Positions 27,301 to 34,419 of a DNA stretch of 55,517 nucleotides are shown in pieces. How positions within the stretch are numbered: position 1 is the stretch's first letter; each line of letters begins with the position of its first letter. Source of the stretch: Candidatus Poribacteria bacterium. GTDB lineage: Bacteria > Poribacteria > WGA-4E > WGA-3G. The position numbers and the translations under genes are program-made. The DNA is taken from positions 1-55,517 of the forward strand of contig PYIY01000098.1 of NCBI GenBank assembly GCA_003635195.1. Direction: 5' to 3'. The notes beneath the pieces are model-generated. The model was given only the letters and a program-made list of their open reading frames with translations, was not told where the DNA came from and made no database searches.

Positions 27301-27398
27301 GTGAGGATGAGCCGCGGTATATTGTAGATTTGATTGGGCGTGTTATCACCATCAGCCTAAAGACGGTGGAGATTATTGAGAGTTTGCCCAAATTGTAG
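24339..27398 (+). CDS. Single-chain restriction-modification enzyme (type IIG/ISP-like)
   Basis: This 1019-residue protein combines nuclease and methyltransferase. An N-terminal PD-(D/E)xK-like motif (Glu 31, Asp 70 in NRIVIDG, then WEAKD with Glu 85 and Lys 87) would cut DNA. A helical linker follows, then an N6-adenine methyltransferase with SAM motif DPFVGTGN and catalytic NPPYN. The C-terminal part, with TYDEDGTNRRENITDW, YTYALLHHPVYREKY and DFWGFAKAGA, resembles the target-recognition region of type ISP enzymes. The helicase domain of ISP enzymes is missing, so a type IIG mode is likely. The ATG at 24339 lacks an SD but fits the promoter. Confidence 0.78.
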   Translation: MPKLNLKPNYKAIRDYYATLQQYDQHNATHEGAVSNPFAFLLDTCAKQRNATLIPQYGMHTPKGNRIVIDGVVLDEYGLPFAYWEAKDIDDDLVKAVQAKRDAGYPLDNILFQTPQRAILYQNGQAALDVDITEPARLIAALQYLFSYVPPALDNWQTAVSDFREYVPDLASALKALIDQRHETDSAFKEAFTDFYEICRTSINPELSRDAVEEMLIQHILTERIFRTVFNRSDFTLRNIIAREIENVSYILMRHEVSRDVFLEPLDRFYVAIEQAATLCKDFSQKQHFLNTFYEKFFQGFSEDVADTHGIVYTPQPIVDFMVKSVGHILETEFDRSLSDTGVHIIDPFVGTGNFIVRLMQDIQGTALEEKYRHELHCNEVMLLPYYIASLNIEQEYFQRTGAYLPFEGIALADTFELLEQQQEELFTRENTERVERQKAADMFVVIGNPPYNAGQVNENDNNKNRKYRIMDKLIRDTWAADSKARNKNALYDPYIKAILWALERIGKEGVVAFVTNNGFLDGMAFDGMRKHLAAACDRIYTLDLGGNARKRLKVSEANVFGIRVGVSINLFIKTNQDRSATSRILYYQTNELWNRKQKFDFLNEHQHIGNIAWQTIHPDKQYTWLTEGLHAEFETFIPLGTKKAKMDKGAATNVIFKTYSSGVKTNRDAWVYNFNPNALTKNVQRLIGTYNADVDRWKRREDTKEINVDEFVVYDEKKISWSRDLKVKLKRGIIAEYAEHKMRTSFYRPFTKSNLCFDRTMNDVVYLFPSIFPTLETETENQVIWLKVGREWSMFALMTNKISDILPQGGSQCFPFYTYDEDGTNRRENITDWALSEFRNHYNDDTLTKWDIFYYTYALLHHPVYREKYEMNLKRDLPHIPFTEDFWGFAKAGAVLAELHVNYESVPKYDKLRKVETPSMQVNWDVEKMKLSKDKTQLKYNDFLTLDGIPAEVYGYKLGTRSALEWVVDQYRVKVDKRSGIKNDPNREDEPRYIVDLIGRVITISLKTVEIIESLPKL

Positions 27399-27452
27399 GC
27401 GTTAGTTTCTGTTGGGGTGTTTCTGCTAAGACCTTTGAGGACTCAATTTAAT

Positions 27453-27482
27453 TTGATTTCATTCAACCTTTTAAAGTATAAT
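27453..27482 (+). promoter_or_regulatory. Promoter for the duplicated membrane-protein gene
   Basis: TTGATT at 27453-27458 and perfect TATAAT at 27477-27482 are 18 bp apart, about 105 bp upstream of the ATG at 27588. Confidence 0.55.
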
Positions 27483-27587
27483 TGAAAAAAGACTGCTCCA
27501 AAGTTAGTCAATTTCTATAGCAGATGGAAAACAAACGGTTGTCTATGTTCAGAATATAAGACTACGTGTTTAGACCTGAGTTCACCT

Positions 27588-28031
27588 ATGAATCAAAACG
27601 AGAATGATTATGTATCGTTGGTGAGAATCCCGCGTAAGTGGTTCAATGTATTTGTCTGGACTTTTTCAAGTTTAGTTATTGCCAATGTTTTGATTGAATT
27701 TTTCACCGATTGGGCTTGGAAAAATTTAGGTGAAACGGTATTAACACGAACTGCGGTTCTCATGACGCTAATAGTCGGCTGGTTCTTTATATTGGCACAT
27801 ATCTGGGAGGTTATCATGTTAGGGTATGCCAAACTATTCAAGGACAAAATCCTTGCACAAGGCAGAGCGGAAGGTAGAGCAGAAGGCAAGGCAGAAGGCA
27901 GAGCAGAAGTGTATCGTGAGTTGCAGCAAGCGCAAAAAAAGGGTATAACGCTTGAAGAGCTGCTGAAAACACATGATGCCAAAAACGGTAAAAACGAAAG
28001 TGATGAGTCCTCTTCTTCAAAGAACGGATAA
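27588..28031 (+). CDS. Small membrane protein with charged repeat tail
   Basis: This 147-residue protein has two hydrophobic segments (about residues 18-40 and 50-80). A cytoplasmic tail follows with four-residue Ala-Glu-Gly-Arg/Lys repeats and a short helical C-terminus (YRELQQAQKKGITLEELLKTHD). The RAEGKAEG-like repeats resemble linkers in Rpn/PD-(D/E)xK-family proteins, but no nuclease motif is present. The function is unknown. The C-terminal two thirds are repeated as the next ORF. Confidence 0.6.
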   Translation: MNQNENDYVSLVRIPRKWFNVFVWTFSSLVIANVLIEFFTDWAWKNLGETVLTRTAVLMTLIVGWFFILAHIWEVIMLGYAKLFKDKILAQGRAEGRAEGKAEGRAEVYRELQQAQKKGITLEELLKTHDAKNGKNESDESSSSKNG

Positions 28032-28250
28032 CCTATCATGTTAGGATATGCCAAACTATTCAAAGACAGAATCCTTGCGCAAGGCAGAGCAGAAGGTAAA
28101 GTAGAAGGCAGAGCGGAAGGTAAAGCGGAAGGCAGAGCGGAAGTGTATCGTGAGTTGCAGCAAGCCCTCAGAGAAGGTATAACGCTTGAAGAGCTGCTGG
28201 AAATATACGATCCCAAAAACGGTAAAGACGAAGGGGACGAACTGTCTTAA
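27816..28250. repeat. 222-bp tandem duplication of the gene 3' part
   Basis: The segment beginning ATGTTAGGGTATGCC at 27816 recurs from 28038 with a 222-bp period and the same reading frame. Scattered substitutions separate the two copies. The left copy is the 3' part of the gene at 27588; the right copy forms a 70-codon ORF after the TAA at 28029-28031. Confidence 0.85.
28038..28250 (+). CDS. Duplicated tail ORF, possibly not a separate gene
   Basis: The 70-codon ORF repeats the C-terminal part of the preceding protein (MLGYAKLFKD then AEG repeats and GITLEELLEIYD). It is in the same frame but separated by the TAA at 28029 and two codons. No good SD is present, so it may be expressed only weakly or be a remnant. 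Its stop TAA overlaps the minus-strand stop of the DUF6785 gene at 28247. Confidence 0.45.
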   Translation: MLGYAKLFKDRILAQGRAEGKVEGRAEGKAEGRAEVYRELQQALREGITLEELLEIYDPKNGKDEGDELS

Positions 28251-30175
28251 GGCGACCAGAGGACGTACGTCGGGATATTAAACAGCGTCCCAAGCAGTGC
28301 CCACATCCCCACGAACACATAATCGCCCATCACCAAGCCTAAAAAAAACGGGATTGCGCGTTGATGCGCCCGTAAACCAAAGACTGCAAGGATGATGAAC
28401 TTCACCAGCCAACCCAGGAAAACAGAGAACCAGAAATCGGCAAGTCCACCCCAGGTCGCGGCGGTCATTACATAGCCAATCGGGTGGAAGGGCCACCACA
28501 TAAATTTATGGCGCAGAAAATAGAGGATCGATGTCATCGCTGCGCCGATCCCCATAGATTGCGTGCCATCCCAATTCGGACCCGTAGGATTGTTAATCCA
28601 CCGTTCTAAGCGTCTCCCGAACACCTCGTTGCCGATACCGACGATATACCCATGCACCGCAAGCGCACCCGTGTCATAGAGTAGATAGAGGAACGCCCAA
28701 AACGAGGCAAGCGTACCGATGACAATGGCGAACATCATCACCCAGACCAGTCTTCGGCTGTTTATGCCCGCACGTTCGGCGAGTTTGAACCCCTCCAATT
28801 GATTCGGCATCGGATGCGAGACATTGAGCCGATTGAGCCAGTAGTAGAAGGAGATAATCGTGAGATTGCCTGTGCCGACAAACCGCGGTCCGAAAGTGAC
28901 TGCCATGAGGCGTGCAGGATCCAGCGCGAGAATCTCATGGGATGGCGGCCCAAATTCGGCGCGGACCCGCGTCACACCGAGTGCCATCAAGGTGAAAATC
29001 ACAATGAAGCCGAGCACCCCGCCTAAGGACATGCCTGCTTTCACCGAAAACAGCGTAAGCGCGATGCCCCCGATGATTAATCCGCCAACGGCAACGCGAT
29101 AGGGCATCGGTTCATTTGAATCATCAAACGCTTTTTGGGTTGTCCAGCAATTCTTGATAACATCACGCAGATGCTTCCGGGTCCCCCACAACGCCAGCGC
29201 ACCGACAGCAAGCCATGCACCGCCTGCACGTTCCGCAAAATAGAGTTCCCCTTCACCCAACATTCCGATACGAACAATCCGCTCTGCTTTGCCAAATAGA
29301 TAGAAAAACCATGCTGACATAGAAATATCTAAGGGCACAAAGAAGGTCAATCCTATAATGAACGGGTAGGCAGATAGCGAAATCCAACCGATAGCGTTCC
29401 ACGGCTTGTCTGTGAATAGATGCGTAATCGAATAGTAGTTGAGTTGGATAGAAGGCACCTGAGGGAATAGATAGCTCAACCCTGCAAGCAGTTCAATAAA
29501 TCCAGCAACCGAAAAGCCTATCCACATCGTGCCATTTCTGAAAAAACTTTTCCGACCCTGCGCCATCTGGAGCGGTAACTGGATGATCGGATACGCCAAC
29601 TTTTCACGCTCAGTCCATTGGACACGGATGATTGTAATGAGACATATAAGTGTAAACCAGAGCAGTGTGACAAATCCCGTCCAGACGAGGATTGGCACCA
29701 GCCAACCGCGTAAATGTTTCGGAAGATAAAAGGTCGAACCGCCTTTAAAGTAGGCATCCAATGCGTAATCCTCCGGCACAAACCATGTCGGGATGTAACG
29801 CCAGAAGAGAGATGCCCACTCGTTTTCGGGAGTCGCGAACCGGAAGGGATGCGCCAGGGTCCCAATCAGGAAGGTCATCATTGAGTGCCCACCGATTGTG
29901 GATACCATGACGACCATGATATAGATAACGAGAAGTTCCTGCGTTGTTAGCGCATTGCGCGGGGAAAGTCTTTTCCAAAGAAGATTGAAACCGATAACGG
30001 CAAAAAGCGTGAAAACGGCGTTGAAGAAAAGCGAGACGAAGTTGAGGAGGAATTGCGGCTGAATCATTTCCGCCGCGTAGGCGAGCCAGTAGGCGTTCCC
30101 AATAACAAGGAGTGTACCGATAAGGATCGCGCGGACCGTAATCCCAGATGTGAAGGAAGCATGAGGTTTTGGCAT
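28247..30175 (-). CDS. DUF6785/DUF6784-type polytopic membrane protein
   Basis: This 642-residue protein is highly hydrophobic, with a dozen or more predicted membrane helices and conserved aromatic-rich loops. Motifs such as WWPFHPIGYVMT, WGGLADFWFS, RAHQRAIPFFLGLVMGDY and the internal EFGPPSHEI match a family frequent in Poribacteria and Planctomycetes. Members lie beside sugar or glycan degradation genes and may be transporters, but no transported substrate is established. There is no SD at the ATG at 30175. It is convergent with the duplicated tail ORF, the stop codons overlapping. Confidence 0.7.
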   Translation of the reverse strand: MPKPHASFTSGITVRAILIGTLLVIGNAYWLAYAAEMIQPQFLLNFVSLFFNAVFTLFAVIGFNLLWKRLSPRNALTTQELLVIYIMVVMVSTIGGHSMMTFLIGTLAHPFRFATPENEWASLFWRYIPTWFVPEDYALDAYFKGGSTFYLPKHLRGWLVPILVWTGFVTLLWFTLICLITIIRVQWTEREKLAYPIIQLPLQMAQGRKSFFRNGTMWIGFSVAGFIELLAGLSYLFPQVPSIQLNYYSITHLFTDKPWNAIGWISLSAYPFIIGLTFFVPLDISMSAWFFYLFGKAERIVRIGMLGEGELYFAERAGGAWLAVGALALWGTRKHLRDVIKNCWTTQKAFDDSNEPMPYRVAVGGLIIGGIALTLFSVKAGMSLGGVLGFIVIFTLMALGVTRVRAEFGPPSHEILALDPARLMAVTFGPRFVGTGNLTIISFYYWLNRLNVSHPMPNQLEGFKLAERAGINSRRLVWVMMFAIVIGTLASFWAFLYLLYDTGALAVHGYIVGIGNEVFGRRLERWINNPTGPNWDGTQSMGIGAAMTSILYFLRHKFMWWPFHPIGYVMTAATWGGLADFWFSVFLGWLVKFIILAVFGLRAHQRAIPFFLGLVMGDYVFVGMWALLGTLFNIPTYVLWSP

Positions 30176-30343
30176 CTTAAATAGCGTTCAGCCGGTGAAG
30201 ATGGCTGTCGGCTATCGGAAACCTTTAGCGATAAAGGTGGAAGGATGGAAGAATAGAAGGGTGGTCTCTTCTATCCTTCCAATCTTCCGTTCCTGCTTCC
30301 GACGATTTTCACCTATTGCCGATAACTGACAGTTGACAGGGTT

Positions 30344-31123
30344 TTATTTTTTCAGAGCACCCCACATTAATGCAAGTTTGCCTGCAGGCTCAACGGTTAA
30401 TATTTCAGCGTCAAAGGTGAGGTCTCCATAGGCGAGCCCATCCCATGCGCCGCCGGGTATCCATCCGATCTGGTGTTCGCGTTTCCCATTCTCACAATCG
30501 TTTGCGTGGAAACTGAGTCCGATCGTCAATCCGGCTTTCGCTTTGAACTTATCCCCTTTCCCCGGGTTTGCGAACTGAGGGTTGCCGCGCGGTTTCGTCG
30601 GATCAATAGCAACCTCGTAGATGTAATCGTTTCCTGTCTTGACAAGCACCCATTCCGTATTAGCCTTCGATGCAGCGGCGGATAAGTCTTTGCCATTGGC
30701 ACCGAGTGTCCACTGAACCAGACTTTCTCGAACCATGCCGTTGTCAAAATCAAACATAAATTCGACGCTATCATCTTCCCACCATTTGCTATCGTCGGGA
30801 TGGATATCTTGAAGTTCGTCGTCCGTGATTTCAACAGCAAAATAGATACGAGTTGGATCCTGCGCATTCCACGCAACTCTACCTTGACCGGTAAAATCAC
30901 TCGCTTTCGGGATACCGCCGCCGACATCTTTCAGTTCATCAAAGGCAACAATTTCGGCGCGTTCCCATTCGCCAAGTTTTCCATCTACTTTAAGGTTTGT
31001 AATCTGTTTAGCGATATATTCCTTATCGCGCTTCGCATCAACAGGTAGGTTCGTTGTATAGAACAATAACGCAACCACTGTTACTATCGGGACTGCGATT
31101 TTAAACTTCATAAACTTTTTCAT
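30344..31123 (-). CDS. Secreted CBM9-like protein with a WG-LKK C-terminal tail
   Basis: This 259-residue protein starts at 31123 (SD GAAGGAA; a longer ORF to 31204 lies inside the methyltransferase). A signal peptide (FKIAVPIVTVVALLFYTTNLPVDA) precedes a beta-sandwich resembling carbohydrate-binding module family 9: VDGKLGEWERAEIVAFDE, RIYFAVEITDDELQ and DDSVEFMFDFDNG. It ends with GKLALMWGALKK, nearly the tail of the LamG protein at 33501. The ATG overlaps the stop of the methyltransferase gene by four bases, so it may be co-translated with it. A glycan-binding or surface role is inferred. Confidence 0.72.
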   Translation of the reverse strand: MKKFMKFKIAVPIVTVVALLFYTTNLPVDAKRDKEYIAKQITNLKVDGKLGEWERAEIVAFDELKDVGGGIPKASDFTGQGRVAWNAQDPTRIYFAVEITDDELQDIHPDDSKWWEDDSVEFMFDFDNGMVRESLVQWTLGANGKDLSAAASKANTEWVLVKTGNDYIYEVAIDPTKPRGNPQFANPGKGDKFKAKAGLTIGLSFHANDCENGKREHQIGWIPGGAWDGLAYGDLTFDAEILTVEPAGKLALMWGALKK

Positions 31124-32493
31124 CTGCGTATTCCTTCGTCTTCCAACTTTTGAATCAGTTGTTCCTGCGTGCAACTTCCCTTCACTGAATCGCACGCACG
31201 ACACAATAACTGAAGGTTATCAGGAGCATCGGTGCCCCCTTTGGATTTTTCCGTCACATAATTAACTGTCATACTACGAAACGGAAATAACGTCTGACAA
31301 CCGTTACATTTACCCTCCTGGATTCCGAACAGGGTGTGTTTATAGGTTCGGTTCTGCGTGTAAAGTTCAGGACTGTGCTTCCGGTGGATGACCGGCTTGG
31401 TAATACCATTCTGCTCAAAACGCGACTTAACCAGTTCATAAGATTTAGGACTTAAATCAATCCCGATCCATCGGCGTTGTAACCGTTCAGCAGCCACACA
31501 CGTGGTCGCACAGCCACAGAATGGATCAAGTACCATATCGCCGTGGTTACTACTCGCCCCAATAATTCGCTCTAATAGGGCAAGCGGTTTCTGCGTAGGA
31601 TATCCAATACGTTCTCTACTTCTGGCGGTCAAATTTGGAATATCCACCCAGATGTTGTTCAGCCTTTTGCCTTTTTGTTCATCAAGATACCGCTTATAGC
31701 GTGGCACGTTTCCAGGGCGCGTCTGAACGATATGTCCGGCTTCAATCTCTTTGCGCATGCGATCTTCTGCCCAACGCCATGTTCTAACGACTCCCATGAC
31801 ATCATACGTAAGATGAGAATCGGGATCGTGGTTCTGGGCAGTTATAGAAGTGAGTGAAAAGCGGCGCCCGGTTTCCGGTTCAACACAATAATACTGACGT
31901 TTGGTTTTCTCGTCCAAATTCGCCATATCGTAAGGAATCGTGACTGCCTCAACGTTCCAGACATACGTATCGCTTTTTGAATATCGAAAGATAATGTCGG
32001 AATCACGGGCTAATCCTTTTTTGAGGTTCCCCTTGGTGGTTATCGCGCGTTGCCAGATAATCTCATTCCTAAAATTTTCTTTCCCAAAAACGTTATCCAT
32101 CATCATTTTCAGGTAGTGACCGGCGTTATCATCACAGTGAAGATAGAGCGTCCCAGTCGGTTTGAGGACCCGGAACATCTCCAGCATTCGGAGGCTCATC
32201 ATGATGAGATAGGCTTTCATCGACTTCCCGTGACTGAACTCGGCAGCACTAATCGCATGATAGAGTTCGGGTTCTCTCTCCGCGAGCTCACCGTGAGATG
32301 CGTTATCTAAATCCTCCAATGTCCAGAAATCTTTGAACGCCGCGCCTGCGGCTTCGGTGCCTATCGATGCCTCAAAAGTTCGATTTGAATTGAAGGGTGG
32401 GTCCAGGTAAATCAGGTCGATAGAATCGGTGTCAAGACTACGAAGTACATGAAGGTTGTCATCCTCAAAGATGGTTCGGTTCTTGACATTCAT
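31120..32493 (-). CDS. Beta-class DNA methyltransferase fused to an HNH-like domain
   Basis: This 457-residue protein has catalytic motif IV DPPFNSN (residues 31-37), a central target-recognition part (about 170-300) and SAM motif DPFCGCATTC (about 323-332), the beta-class order of N4-cytosine/N6-adenine methyltransferases. The C-terminal 60 residues carry zinc ligands (Cys 396, 399, 431, 434) and the GG-x-D-x-x-DN-x-QLLC frame of HNH endonucleases. However, the expected Asp-His is Asn-Tyr (411-412) and the closing Asn is Asp 435. ATG 32493 is preferred (weak GGGA SD), but GTG 32532 and ATG 32505 are alternatives. It may protect DNA without cutting. Confidence 0.78.
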   Translation of the reverse strand: MNVKNRTIFEDDNLHVLRSLDTDSIDLIYLDPPFNSNRTFEASIGTEAAGAAFKDFWTLEDLDNASHGELAEREPELYHAISAAEFSHGKSMKAYLIMMSLRMLEMFRVLKPTGTLYLHCDDNAGHYLKMMMDNVFGKENFRNEIIWQRAITTKGNLKKGLARDSDIIFRYSKSDTYVWNVEAVTIPYDMANLDEKTKRQYYCVEPETGRRFSLTSITAQNHDPDSHLTYDVMGVVRTWRWAEDRMRKEIEAGHIVQTRPGNVPRYKRYLDEQKGKRLNNIWVDIPNLTARSRERIGYPTQKPLALLERIIGASSNHGDMVLDPFCGCATTCVAAERLQRRWIGIDLSPKSYELVKSRFEQNGITKPVIHRKHSPELYTQNRTYKHTLFGIQEGKCNGCQTLFPFRSMTVNYVTEKSKGGTDAPDNLQLLCRACDSVKGSCTQEQLIQKLEDEGIRR

Positions 32494-32567
32494 TCTGTTT
32501 CCCATAATATCGTATAGGCACACCCGAAGCACACCTAAACTTTTAGTTGAATAGCAAGCATTTCTTG

Positions 32568-33356
32568 TTATGGGGTTGAGCGTCGTTTACCGCCATCCAT
32601 ATAAAGTGCGGTCCCGAACATATAGGAACACGCTTCAGAGGCTAAAAACGTCACGACATTTGCGACCTCTTCGGGTTCTGCGATGCGACCTGCCGGAAGT
32701 TCTTGGCCGAGTGCCTGTAACAACGCCTCAACGTCGCGTCCTTCCCGCTCGGCTCTTGCCCTTTGCTGCGTTCGCGCTCGACCGGTGTTGGTCAATCCCG
32801 GACAAACGGTGTTTACCAAGATACCATCCCCCGAAACAGCATCGGAGAGTGCGCGCGTTATGTTCAGAATCGTAATATTGGCAGCACCGGTAGGTATATT
32901 CCCGCGAGTAGGGCTTGTGCCTGCTGAACCTGCAATATTGACAATTCGTCCCCACCGATTTTCTTTCATATACGGGATAACCAATTGAGACATTCGCAAA
33001 TAACTATAAGTTTTCAAGGCGAGTGCGTCATCAATCAGCTCCGGTGATAGCTCCAGAATATCAGCATTCCGAGCAGCACCGACATTATTAACGAGAATAT
33101 CAACACCGCCAAAGCGGGCGATTGTTGCCTGTACCACCTTTTCACAATTCGCCTGTGTGGTCAAGTCTGCAGCAACAGCGTGCCCTTTATGTCCAGTCTG
33201 ATTAATCTCCGTGAGTGTTTGGTTTAGCGTCTCTTGTGTTCGCGCAGCGATACAGACATGAACCCCCTCGCGCGCGAGGGCAAGCGCGCACTGTTTCCCG
33301 ATGCCTCGACTACCGCCGGTAACAATTGCCCGTTTTCCGTTGAGTCCTAAGTCCAT
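32568..33356 (-). CDS. Short-chain dehydrogenase/reductase (FabG-like)
   Basis: This 262-residue SDR has the NAD(P)-binding motif TGGSRGIGKQCA and the catalytic region with NNVGAARN (NNxG), NIAGSAG and a Thr-Gly pair before the nucleophile-bearing helix. In place of the usual Tyr-x-x-x-Lys the visible sequence reads TGAANITILNITRA, so the canonical Tyr and Lys are not evident and activity is uncertain. The overall fold and the C-terminal MFGTALYMDGG are normal for FabG-like SDRs. An SD-like AGGATAGG precedes the ATG at 33356. It lies between the LamG gene and the methyltransferase. Confidence 0.75.
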   Translation of the reverse strand: MDLGLNGKRAIVTGGSRGIGKQCALALAREGVHVCIAARTQETLNQTLTEINQTGHKGHAVAADLTTQANCEKVVQATIARFGGVDILVNNVGAARNADILELSPELIDDALALKTYSYLRMSQLVIPYMKENRWGRIVNIAGSAGTSPTRGNIPTGAANITILNITRALSDAVSGDGILVNTVCPGLTNTGRARTQQRARAEREGRDVEALLQALGQELPAGRIAEPEEVANVVTFLASEACSYMFGTALYMDGGKRRSTP

Positions 33357-33500
33357 GTATCACCTATCCTGACACTACAAACGGAGATGTCCACCCAAGA
33401 TTAGCGGACATCTCAGACATCTGATAGAAATTTTCGATCACTACTGATTTGCTACAGGCGGCATGTTTAGGGTAGTAGGGATCAAGAGGTCGCGCCTATT

Positions 33501-34259
33501 CTATTTTTTGAGGCTTCCCCATGTCACAGCCAATTTCCCTTTTGCATCTACAGCGAGTGTTGTCTCGTAACCGTCGTTCATAACGGCTTGGATGTCGTCT
33601 TCACTCAGGACAGTGTTGAAGATGATGAATTCATCTATCAACCCTTCCCACTGTCTCTGTTGATTCCAGTCCCCAATCCGAGCAGGATCAAGGACACCGG
33701 GATTTCCACCCCAATTATGTTCTATATCAAGCTCGCCGTTAGCGTAAAAACGAATTTTCTTCTCCTTCGCACTGTATGCGGTCGCGATGTGGACCCACTT
33801 ATCCATTTCATCACCTGCTACCATATAGTTCGCGAAGGAGTCGTTGCCCCCTGGGTTACCGTTAATGGAAAATTCGACTTTATTGTTCGGAGCGAGCTGG
33901 TAGTGGATGTCGCCGCCTTTCCAGCCGTTGACGTTGAAGAAAACGCGCCACTGCGATTCCCGTCCAGTGGATTTGACCCAATGCGCGAAGGTAATTTCTT
34001 CAAATTCGCCGATCCGTTTCGGGATTTCGACCCAGTCGGTTGTACCGTTGAGTTCGATTGCATCACCGATTTTGCCAGCGACGAATTTACCGCCTTTCAC
34101 TTCCCCATCGAATCCGTTTCCTGAAACATCTTCGGCATCGCCATCAAACAGCCATGCCGCTGCAATCATATCCTCGTTGATCTCTGCAGAGACTGTTAGA
34201 CTCATACTTAACATCAGCATCAGACTGAGAGCAATCGTAATAAACCTTGTGTTTAACAA
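33501..34259 (-). CDS. Secreted LamG (ConA-like) protein with WG-LKK tail
   Basis: This 252-residue protein starts with TTG at 34259; AGGAGG five bases upstream supports this rare start. A signal peptide (ALSLMLMLSMSLTVSA) leads into a LamG/concanavalin-like beta sandwich: AAWLFDGDAEDVSGNG, GKIGDAIELNGTTDWVEIP, WRVFFNVNGWKGG, KIRFYANGELD and WEGLIDEFIIFNTVLSEDDI. It ends GKLAVTWGSLKK. The function is inferred to be carbohydrate or matrix binding outside the cell. The tail is shared with the CBM9-like protein and hints at a common export or anchoring step. Confidence 0.75.
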   Translation of the reverse strand: MLNTRFITIALSLMLMLSMSLTVSAEINEDMIAAAWLFDGDAEDVSGNGFDGEVKGGKFVAGKIGDAIELNGTTDWVEIPKRIGEFEEITFAHWVKSTGRESQWRVFFNVNGWKGGDIHYQLAPNNKVEFSINGNPGGNDSFANYMVAGDEMDKWVHIATAYSAKEKKIRFYANGELDIEHNWGGNPGVLDPARIGDWNQQRQWEGLIDEFIIFNTVLSEDDIQAVMNDGYETTLAVDAKGKLAVTWGSLKK

Positions 34260-34333
34260 ATTAACCTCCTATGCGTTGTTAAAGGATTAGGTACATTGCA
34301 TTTATCTACCAATTCCTACACGACACATTCTCG

Positions 34334-34370
34334 TTTTGTGTTATATTTAAAAAAAGATTATAACACAAAA
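34334..34370. promoter_or_regulatory. 12-bp perfect inverted repeat overlapping a promoter
   Basis: TTTTGTGTTATA at 34334-34345 and TATAACACAAAA at 34359-34370 are perfect inverted repeats with a 13-base spacer. The right arm overlaps the -10 box (34362-34357, TATAAT on the minus strand) of the LamG promoter. Such placement suits a dimeric repressor binding site. Confidence 0.5.
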
Positions 34371-34385
34371 AACACAAAAACACAA
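34357..34385 (-). promoter_or_regulatory. Promoter for the LamG protein gene
   Basis: On the minus strand TTGTGT (34385-34380) and TATAAT (34362-34357) are 17 bp apart, about 98 bp upstream of the TTG start at 34259. The -35 is weak. Confidence 0.5.
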
Positions 34386-34419
34386 TTCCTTATGAAAACA
34401 GAGGGATTCTGCCTACCCT

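Noticed and set aside
33588..34124. A 178-codon plus-strand ORF opposite the LamG gene
   Set aside because: Antisense to a gene with signal peptide, LamG motifs and SD; no independent support.
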